From Bolinopsis microptera (lineage: Eukaryota > Ctenophora > Tentaculata > Lobata > Bolinopsidae), in contig NC_087072.1 in the NCBI RefSeq assembly GCF_026151205.1, positions 11,012,169 to 11,076,168 on the forward strand: 64,000 bases of DNA, read 5' to 3'. A program made the translations under genes and the position numbers. A model generated the notes under the pieces. It was not told the origin of the DNA, ran no database searches, and saw only the letters and a list, made by a program, of their open reading frames with translations. Of this stretch, positions 13,201 to 21,812 are shown piece after piece. The stretch's first letter is position 1; every line of letters begins with the position of its first letter.

Positions 13201-16200
13201 GTTTCATCACAGATTGAAGAGTTTAATTCCGACATCGCCAAGGAATCGAAGAGGGCACCGTCGGTCTTTCACAAGGCAGGCAATAAGCGCGAGAAGGTTA
13301 CCTTAGCTGACCCAACTCATTATAAGACCAAAAGATATTTCTTTTCAGATGCCAACGACTGGAAGATAATATTTGATGAGGATGAGAGACAGAGGAACTT
13401 CCCGCAGCACATTGCAGCTACACCACTAAGACCTGATGTAGTGATCTATTCAGATAAAGCAAAGAAGGTTTATCTAATGGAGCTGACTTGTGGAAATGAA
13501 CAGAACTTTGCTGATCAAGAGAAGCGAAAGATGAAGAGATATCAGCAGCTGACAGAAGAGATAGAAGCCAACGGATGGGCTTGCAAGCTCCAGACAGTAG
13601 AAGTGGGAGCTCGAGGCATTTACAACTATAGCCTCCCAACCTTTATGAACCACCTGAACGTAAACAACAAAGAGAAGAAGAAGGCCTGCATGAAGATCGC
13701 TGAGATCAGCCTGAGGGCATCGTATACCATCTATTTGTCCAGAAACAATACCATATGGACAGATGATTGGGAGTTAGTCAAGAGACCAGTAATAGCATAG
13801 TAGGAGCGTAGAATGTTTGGGCCCAGAAAAACATGTTTAATACCGCTATGAACCCGTCATAAGCCGGGGACTACTATGAAAATGATGATGCTGTGTTGTT
13901 GAAAGACCTTCGACCAATCAAAGATGTGCCTCATCACGCCAAGCAGTTATGCTTGTAGGTGAATACTGAATATACACTTATAGAGTACAACAACTTTATA
14001 ACACTCCTTAGTCTCTTGAGTCTTGACACTATTTTAGGGTTATACGGGGGGGGGGGGGGGCAAGTGGATATTTGTAGATATTTGGATAATGTCATCCACT
14101 TTTTTCGTGAATCATCCATTACAATAATCTACAAATATCTACATTTATCTACAAAAAATGTATATCTCAAATATGTGCCCAGAAATTCTACTGAATTTTT
14201 GGAGATAAATGTATAAATTTGTAGAATTTGTAGAATTTTCGTGAATTATCCATTGACAATAATCTACAAATATCTACATTTATCTACAAAAAATGTAATC
14301 TCAAATATGTGCCCAGAAATTCTACTGAATTTTTGGAGATAAATGTATAAATTTGTAGAATGTCATCCACTTTTTTCGTGGATTATCCATTCTACATTAA
14401 TCTACAAATATCTACAAATATCCACTTGGCCCCCCCCCCCCCCCCCTATACGGGTTCCTGCTTTGCTCTAGAGATAAATATTCAGGGAAGGCTAGATATA
14501 ATGTTACTGCCCACTTATCAGTTATCCCAACTAAATGTCGCCATTAATATGGAATGTTTCCCTTGGCATCCCTAAGAGGGAACCCCAATGGAGAGCGTAT
14601 CCTGCTAAGTAACGAAGCTCAGTTTGGATTAAACCTAAACTTAACGCCATTTAACACTACTTCCCAGCTGGCTGGAGAATAATGTTGAATGGCCACCCTC
14701 AGCTTACCTCACTCTCTTCAAGGGCCACTAACAGCTCATTCATGACTGTCATTAACGCATTGTCATAAGTCCTTCTCTGCTCACGCAGTAGATCTTTAAA
14801 TGTAGCGCTCTGGGCTGAAAACATCCTCAGTACCTGCGGGGTAAGCTATGTGAGCACTCAGTTCTCACATAGGGGATTTGATCCGGGCCGGTACTATCTA
14901 TCCCGTGTTAAAGTGGGAAATGATTCTCCGCCCAAACCTAGTAAACAACAGTTAATGATTAAGCCATAAGACCTTCTATGTCTTTCACCCTAAAATTAAG
15001 TTTTAAAGTTCTACACATTAGATCACCTCTCTATGATTATATCGTCTGGGACTCTGACTTATCCTCATGACATTCTGGGACTCAAAACTCAACTAACCTC
15101 CTCCCTAGTTATTTGGGACTCCATGAGTTCCAGTTCCAGGTCTTCTTCATTGTTTTCACCATCAGGTTCCATCTCCACCAGCTCCTCCACCTCCATCGTC
15201 TCCCCGGGCTGTCCTCCCTCCATTTTCACTGTCTGTAAACAAGCTTTAACTTTTATCATATCAACGGCAAATAGCAAATGTAGGCCATTTTTAATTTTCA
15301 TATCGGAAGCTTTTCTGCATACAGCAGATAATCTCCAAAAGATGTATTCAATTCGCAAAAATATCCGAACTCAATCAATTCATTAGGTTGCTTCGCCAAT
15401 AGAATCGAGAAGAGCTACCAATGCAGTATGGACAATTAATTTATGGCTTTCTAGATTTACTGCGATTGGCAAAAGACACCGCAGATCACCTAATATGGCT
15501 GTCTTTTATTCACTAAATTTTTTGCCGTCCCAGGGGAAATCTATCATTCGAGTTTTCTGGGACTGTTACGTAGAAATTCAGATATTTCTTATATCGACCC
15601 TCAGATCCCATATTTGCTGATTTCCACGGAATTGCGGTGGTAAACTGCTGGGTCGCGTAGAGACTAGAGCTTGATTTTGTGGTTCAGCCACAGTGGCGTA
15701 ACGAAGCTGAAGAGCCCCGCCGACCCCGCTGTGCGGGGGGGGGGGGGGGGCAATGCAGGGGGCGCCAAATCGTCGTTTTAATGTGGGACAATTTTGAAAA
15801 ACTTAACTTCGGTACTAGCAAAACTGCGCGTTTTGCTCTAGGGACACAGGCGTATCCTCTAAAATCATCTAATTTGTCCAATTTTAGGGAGGCGCCGACA
15901 GGGGGCGCTTTTTAAGCGGGGTTGGGCGCCAACAAGCAACGTTACGCCACTGTTCAGCCATGGACTTGAGTCTAGCATATTTAATGAATTGAATGATATC
16001 TTAATGATATCTTTGGTAGTGGTCTAAATGATTAAAAAATATCAATTCAATTAGGTCGCGTCCGAAGCTGGGTTATCATATTTATATTTCATTGCGTTCA
16101 ATAAGCATCGGTGTATGGTTTGAGTATCACACTATCACTTCCAAAATGACGATTGTATCAATACGACCAGCAGGATAATTTTCTAGGTCTGTTTTTAAAT

Positions 16201-17320
16201 TCTATTGCTATCTCAAACCTTCTTCCGTCTGAAGAATCGTCGCTTTTTCTTTTTTATCTTCCCATATCAGCGTTTAAGTCAGCTGCAAAGTCTTTCTGGT
16301 TTTCAGGAGCATACACCTGATTATTATTAATGTCATAAGTTATGACTCATAAGTTGATGTTGGGTTCAAATGGCATTAGGAGTACAAGTTATTGTTTCAG
16401 TATATTGCTATCTGCGTACGTTATCGCCATGATGTCTGTGAGAGATAGAAAATTAAATACGTTCTGATCTCGAAGTCACCCTTTTTTAGTGTTTCTTGCG
16501 ACCAATTACCTATCTATAGTTATTTTAGTATCCCTAATTGAAAATGTGTCCTAAACTAAATTTTCGGCACTAAAGATTAGATACAGACAAATGTTAAATT
16601 TGTGATTAGAATTTTCGTTCATACTCAAACTGTACCCACTTTTTCTTCCAAAAGAGCAAGTCGTTCGTGGTGATTCCTCACTACCTCACCGATAGGGACA
16701 CCTAAAGTTCTTTGAGTAACAGCCGCCGCATCGATCCTGCTTACTGCATTTTCACTCTGTTCCGATGGAGCTTGATCATCATCTGCATGTGAACTCACCA
16801 TGGAACCTTGAGTACCACCCCTTGGTACAGTACCCCCTCTGGTAACCGTACCTCCTCTGGTAACCGTACCTCCCCTAGGTACAGCACCTCCCCTAGTAAC
16901 GCTACCTCCCCTAGTAACGGTACCTCTAGGTGCTGTCCCTCCACGTGTTGCAGTGGGTCCTCCTCGTGCTGCAGCAGCAGACACAGCTCCTCCCCTAGAG
17001 GACACAGGGCCACCTCGACTAGGGAGGGTGCTACCCCGGATAGGTGCGGCTCCTCCACGCCCCGCGCCGCTCCCTGGGGGCAGGGTTGCGGCCCTCTTTA
17101 AATCTCCTCCCCCTCCTCCTCGCGAAGAGGCTGGAAGTGTAGACCCTCGAGTGGATGCTTGTCCTGACATTAGCTCGGCAATTAGGCTTTCGTTATACTG
17201 GTTTGCTATGAAACGAATAAATGAGTGTTCAAAGTGTGTTATGGCAATGTGTTTCACTCCTGTCTTGTCTGAAAAGCCGGAAATAATAGCGTCTGTGTTC
17301 ACATAACTTGTTGTAAGCAT
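7204..17320 (-). CDS. Unrecognised RGG-repeat / acidic / coiled-coil protein, 7 exons, 531 aa
   Basis: Seven minus-strand exons join without a phase conflict: 17320-16640, 15232-15098, 14833-14708, 9873-9754, 9313-9108, 7776-7684 and 7438-7204 (1596 nt including the TGA). The ATG at 17320 has an ACC context. Residues 1-55 are ordinary. Residues about 57-170 are low complexity with repeated TRGGTVT/PRGGT units and many RGG motifs. Exon 2 is very acidic. Exons 3 and 4 are helical, with coiled-coil-like stretches (LLREQRRTYDNAL; LEERVAHLELDLERH). Exon 5 is Glu-rich and carries GWF and GFF motifs. The last exon holds RTSGHGKPGA twice in tandem and ends GRGRGRK. RGG/RG tracts usually bind RNA and are arginine-methylated, so an RNA-associated role is possible, but this is inference. 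I cannot name a family. Alternative or missed cassette exons are possible. The 4.8-kb third intron contains a LINE and a MITE-like element. Confidence 0.72.
7309..7371. repeat. Tandem 30-bp duplication inside the last coding exon
   Basis: A 30-bp unit (GGGCTCCAGGTTTGCCATGT start) occurs twice in tandem. Read on the minus strand it encodes RTSGHGKPGA twice. Its length is a multiple of three, so the frame is kept. The two copies look identical, which suggests a recent duplication. Confidence 0.85.
8771..8884 (+). repeat. Dispersed repeat, copy 2, with TCTTGAG tail
   Basis: Second copy of the family seen at 6059-6145, here followed by AATAAAGTGG and a (CTTGAGT)n run. The AATAAA-like end plus a short tandem tail resembles the 3' end of a non-LTR retroelement or a derived SINE. 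No coding remains are visible. Confidence 0.6.
10755..11014. other. Unclassified repeat-like segment before the LINE
   Basis: Contains CTTACTATATATAAAGCGAG followed by a purine/AT-mixed stretch, and ends near GGTAATAATAATA, where the open frame of the LINE begins. It has the look of a transposon terminus, but I found no partner end. It could also be ordinary intron into which a 5'-truncated LINE inserted. Confidence 0.25.
11015..14027 (+). mobile_element. 5'-truncated R2-like (restriction-like-endonuclease) LINE, damaged
   Basis: Reverse transcriptase motifs are clear, with the catalytic FADD at 12062-12073. They are followed by a thumb region, a CCHC zinc knuckle (C-x2-C-x7-H-x4-C, 13081-13131) and a C-terminal endonuclease with RPD (near 13430) and ELT (13480-13488). 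That order is typical of R2/NeSL/Hero/Utopia-type elements, which have a single ORF. The open frame begins near 11015 and lacks the N-terminal DNA-binding part, so the element is 5' truncated. One frameshift lies within about 12200-12238 and one in-frame TAA at 12991-12993; otherwise the frame is open to TAG at 13798-13800. The 3' UTR probably runs to the TCTTGAG-like tail near 14010-14027, an end I cannot fix. It lies antisense in intron 3 of the RGG-repeat gene. Confidence 0.9.
11087..13800 (+). pseudogene. LINE reverse transcriptase-endonuclease ORF (one frameshift, one stop)
   Basis: Segment 1 (11087-12238) holds the RT palm, including the SAPGSNGVNY and LFQGDPLS motifs. Segment 2 (12175-12993, shifted frame) holds the thumb. 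Segment 3 (12994-13800, same frame as segment 2) holds the zinc knuckle and endonuclease. Segments 2 and 3 are separated only by the TAA at 12991-12993. So little damage implies recent loss of function or an imperfect assembly. In nature such proteins nick a target site and copy their RNA into it. Confidence 0.85.
14041..14451. mobile_element. MITE-like element with poly-G termini and TATAC target duplication
   Basis: TATAC (14041-14045) and TATAC (14447-14451) flank an element of about 401 bp. The left end is G15 then CAAGTGGATATTTGTAGATA. The right end is its inverted copy, ending in C17. The termini therefore form an imperfect inverted repeat of about 25 bp plus the G/C run. The interior is a two-copy direct repeat with a 135-bp period (14122 and 14257). 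Because the ends are G runs, the target duplication could be 5 to 8 bp (TATACGGG). No coding capacity. It lies in intron 3 of the RGG-repeat gene, just past the LINE. Confidence 0.8.
15683..15960. mobile_element. hAT-type MITE, 262 bp, with 8-bp target duplication
   Basis: Perfect 13-bp terminal inverted repeats, CAGTGGCGTAACG (15691-15703) and CGTTACGCCACTG (15940-15952), are flanked by a perfect 8-bp direct repeat, TTCAGCCA (15683-15690 and 15953-15960). An 8-bp duplication with CAGTGG-type ends is diagnostic of hAT-superfamily elements. The interior is non-coding and includes a G16 run. It sits in intron 1 of the RGG-repeat gene. The intact duplication suggests a fairly recent insertion. 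Confidence 0.92.
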
Positions 17321-18331
17321 GGTATGGTTAAGACTTGGATATCACATGCGTTAACGTGGTTAATTTGAGAAAGGACCTGTTGGCAAAACGCATTTTAGCC
17401 GCAAATTGAGTTTTTGAAATGGGAAAATTGGAAGTGCACATCAATTTCAGAAGATTTAGGTTCCCTCCAGTTTGACTGAACTGTGTTGTTATGATGCTCC
17501 TCCCAGTTCTCACACACGTGGACATGGAGTAAATTTATAAAACGACCATCCGAGAAGCCTAAGAAGACATGAAGCACCTCAAGTTTTTAGTCCCTAATTC
17601 GGATCACTACTTGATTTGATTGTCTGCTAGACAGCTGGCTGCGACCCTCCTGCCTAGTTTAATGATGTTCGTCTCCCGGTGGTTCAACTCGTATAAACTT
17701 TGGATTAAAAAACATTCCCACTGTTTGATCCTTAATTAAATTCGGGTTAGATCGTACTTAGGAGTCGACTGGGTACCCTGCCAAGCTCGGTTAGTCATTA
17801 GTGATAATGACTTAGAGATTTGGGACTACTGTTTATTAGACAGATAAGAGACTTGTATTGAAACGGTAAAACATAAAAGTAAAACAAAGAAATTAAAAAA
17901 ACGCAAAGCATCATTAAATTATTTAAATTCTGACACAGCAAAGCAATATTATCATGCCAAAATACCTTTAATGCATTTCGGCTGTTCAGGCATCATACTA
18001 TTTACAGTTAAAAATCAACATCGTCCTAGAAAGTTTCTAGTTTCATTGGACCTCTTTCTCCTCGAGTGTTCTGGGCCACCGGATATTCGCAACATAAATA
18101 ATTAAATAACCTAAATATATTTACGCACAACTAACGCCGGAATGTTTTTACTTATTTTCAGCTGTAGAACTTGAATTGTTCGGTGTAGCAAGCCACTACT
18201 GCTGTATCCTTCATCGGTCGGCCAGCTGTGGTGTGTATACATCGTACCATTGCGGGGAACACCCCTGCAGCCCAGTATTGTAGTAGAGTTATACTATCTG
18301 AATCTACTGTCTCATATCGTGAGAATCAGTC

Positions 18332-18582
18332 CTAGTCGTCTTCCTCCTCTTTTTCTTCTTCAGGGGAAGTTTGTTTTTGCGGGAAGAGGTCCTCAAGTGC
18401 GGTCTTGGTTATGAGGGTTTCCTTCGCATCTAGATTTTTCAGCTCTCAGCTCTATTCTTTCGAATAAGTTAGTGTTCGTGAGGATTAGCACGAGGTATGT
18501 AATCTCCACTAGCTGTCTCCAAGAGTATCTAAAACTCTCATGAACTTCCTCCTCATCTTGGGCCTCTCGTGTCTGTCTAGCA
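18332..18582 (-). other. Alternative reading of the 3' exon, broken by a 7-bp tandem duplication
   Basis: In a second frame the bases after the 18583 acceptor stay open for about 55 codons (through SFRYSWRQLVEITYL). A tandem GAGCTGA GAGCTGA near 18440-18455 then shifts the frame relative to an open, highly acidic segment ending EEEKEEEDD and TAG at 18332-18334. The predicted splice does not enter this frame. It may be an alternative isoform, a decayed ancestral C-terminus, or chance. Confidence 0.35.
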
Positions 18583-21500
18583 CTGAAAAAGTAAAGACAC
18601 GTTAGTGGGGAACACTTTATATTTACAACTTATGGAAACCTTCATGGCGCAGTGCTGCATGTTTTTACGGGACGGCAATGAAAAAATCGTGCTGAAAACT
18701 TAAAATTTTCGCTTAGAACTTACAATTCCGCCTCAGAATTGAGTTTTTAAAACTATTGGCGTGACCTTTTGTCAAGTTTTCCCAAGGATTTGACATGATA
18801 GTTAAAAAGTGTACATAACACAATATATAGTAAATAAGTTGGTACTTACTTAATAATTCATTAGATTTATCTAAGACATCCTCCATTTTATTAATGTTAT
18901 CGGCTAATCCCGATAGCTCGTTACTCATTGCTTCCATCTCATACGCAACGTCTCGTGGAAAATCTTCTGAAAATAGGGCTTTGTTAATGAATGTTCCACA
19001 AAGTTCTAGCTATTACACTTTTTTATTCTATATTTACATGTCGTAAATGTTACGATGTTATTATTGTAATGTCAAACGTGACAAATACTGATTAGTTTTC
19101 ACGAAAAGTGTCCGATCAAAGGGCTAAGATGGAGCAAAATGAGCATATAATTTAGTTTATGTAATTTCTATGCCGGACAGGATGTTGAAGACAGCGAGTT
19201 CTCGTTTAATGACAGAACTTAGACCGGTTTATACGATCATGAGCCGTGCTTCATTTTTTCGCGGCATGATAAAACATCGTCATACTAAAGCCACTTTAGC
19301 TGTACACGTACGCATCGATTCCCAGTATGGGCAGTAACAAAATCGCACATACGACCATGACAGAGACGTTACTTGGCGGAGGGATGGGTTTATTGCATGT
19401 TTGTTTTACCACGTGACACCCAGGTGTGGTTTGCAGAGGTGTCACTAGGCAACAAACAAACAAAACGTGCATCACCTCCCCATCTGTTGCTCACAAATCC
19501 CACATCTAGCAGAAAAGTGCGGGAAAGTGTGCAGGGAACGCGGCAACTAGACAGCGTCTGAGTATATCTATAAGTGGGTGATACAAGTAAAGTATTTGGA
19601 AGTATAAACTTACCATGTGAGTCGGTGTCAGGAGATTCCGGGATTCTATCTGGTATCTCTAGTTTTCTGAAGGTGGTCACCCTTACGCTCTCGTCATCAA
19701 ATATGTCTAAGTAGTTGGTGTCACTCATTATCACACAGGATATGGATTTCTGGAATTCTCCGCATAACTCCCAAGCTCCTTCCAATACCTGGAAATAGTT
19801 TGTTGGTGAGTGCCGGGTTTATCATTATCTGTAAAACTCAATTGCTCAATAGTATTATAGTATTAGTATGGTATGGCTATGCAATTAACGAAATTCTTGG
19901 GGCCTGTAAATACTTTTGTAAATATTTGCATTTTGTACGCTTGAAGCCTTACAATTGCATGAACGGGCCAGTTGATGTTGTCCAAAATTTAATGAGTCAG
20001 AATTGGTTAATTTCATTGGCAATGAAATGGTCCACCGCCCTAATTATGTGCATTGTGCAAACGCTTTTAAAATATCCAGAAGTTTCCTACGTCAGCACTG
20101 AAGTTTAAACAACACGTGATGCAACACAACTAATGTTCAAACATTTTTCAGGCTCCTGCGTCACTTTCAACTTATGTTAAAGTTCCAGGAACTGGAGGTT
20201 CCGTTATATTTTTAGGCCCTTTCTTCTATATAAAGTTTGTCAGGTGTCAGGTTGTCAAGGCAATATATTTTTAATTTTTGTCAGTTGAAGGGTTAAACTC
20301 TTCCTGATTTAAAAGTTATCGTAACACGTGGAGGGGGATTTGTTTTATCGTAACACGGGTTGCTGAACATTGAGCAATGAAACTGGCGCCACAAATTTAA
20401 TCTCACATGAGCAATATTTACTATTATTAATTATTATACTTGCTAAAATAGTGGAAGTATCCGTCAATTCACGTCAGAAAGTTGTTAATATTGCTGCCGT
20501 AATTTTCGCACGTAAGGTTAATAAAACTTAGTGACTATGTTAATACAAATGTTATTGTTAGTGGTACAATTCAACTTACTTCGATATAATTAGAATGGGA
20601 GACTATTAGGTATTCGGGAGCGTTGAATGATTTTCGCCCGTTGGTAAAAGTAAGACATCTTGCGTCTCTGCAGATCTTCAGTCTAGGTCCTGAAAGATAA
20701 ACCGGGTCAGATGAGCTGTTGTAAACGCAATTCGGCTTAATCTTAATCTTACTTTCTGATGACAAAGCGCAATTACGATCAGTATAGCCGACTACTGCGG
20801 TGTTCCGATCTAACTGATGAAATGTTAAAATGAAGCGTCTTCTGGTCTCTACTCTTGAGCAGATCTCTTAATTACGAAAGCTTTAAAAGATACCAATAAT
20901 CATTCTTTAAATATTTCCCAATTTTACTTTTTAAAGTTATCAACTCCACGTCAACATTACAATTATTCAGTAAAGTGTATCGTAGTAGTACTCCAGATAT
21001 ATCAAGATAAGAGATTGAGAACTAGACTTACGTGGAGGGGGGAAGTCGAAAGTAAGGGCTGCTGGGGATCTGTGGTCATCTAACATGGCTCGCTCGGCCC
21101 TGTTGTCCCTGGGCCTCTTGTTCTTCTTGCATCGGCACCTCTTTTGTTTCTTTTGTTCTGATGATGATGAGGCATCAGCTCCTGAGTTCCTCTTTCTATT
21201 CCTTCCTCGACCTCTGTTTTTCTTTGAGCTCTGTGGGTGGTAATGCGGTTAGAACAAGCTTTTGTCACCCTCCCACAAGTAGCAGCTACTCAACTCATGA
21301 GAGTCCAAAGTTTGCCGGGTTTAAAATGTTAAGTTGTTCTGAGGTTGGAAATGATATCATGTCTCAGGCTGCAGGTAGCTTTCTCCCGCTCTAAAGTTAT
21401 TACTGTGCTGTGGTTTTGCAGACAACTGTCAGGATCGCAAATGAGTTTTACATATCACCTTACAGCATCATCAGCTGAATTATTACAACTAGGATCTGGT

Positions 21501-21812
21501 CTAAGAATAGCTTTTGATAGATTGGTGATAACGGTAGGTGACTTCACAACCATTCATGGACTCGAAACAAGTTTGATAGATTCGTATGTGAGACACAGCA
21601 TGACCGGTGATTTCACGGTGAATGGCTAGACACTCTGGATGATTTAACTTACCGAGCATTCGGTGTCCCTGGAGAATCTCTTGTTGCAGTTCAGGTCTCT
21701 GAGGTTGGTGGTAAGTTGGTTGTTCCACTCGTTCTGTGTTTTTGGTATAGGGATCTGGGCACACACCGTACAGTAATGGTTAAACTGGGAGGTCATGTAC
21801 AGTATGACGATT
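18509..21812 (-). CDS. Unrecognised gene, six 3' exons traceable, 5' end not found
   Basis: Exons 21812-21653, 21230-21032, 20689-20580, 19788-19614, 18966-18850 and 18582-18509 have good acceptors and GTAAG-type donors, and their phases join. In order they encode: a Cys-containing segment (FNHYCTVCAQIP, then NKRFSRDTECS); a very basic, Ser-rich, Cys-containing segment (KRCRCKKNKRPR); a segment with TNGRKSFNAPEYLIVSH; an acidic segment (EGAWELCGEF, SDTNYLDIFDD); a helical segment (MEAMSNELSGLADNINKM); and a 23-residue end (GDS, stop at 18509-18511). I recognise no family. The first traced exon starts in phase 2, so at least one exon is missing upstream. The reading of the last exon is uncertain: another frame is open through the same bases and past the stop (see findings). 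Confidence 0.6.
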
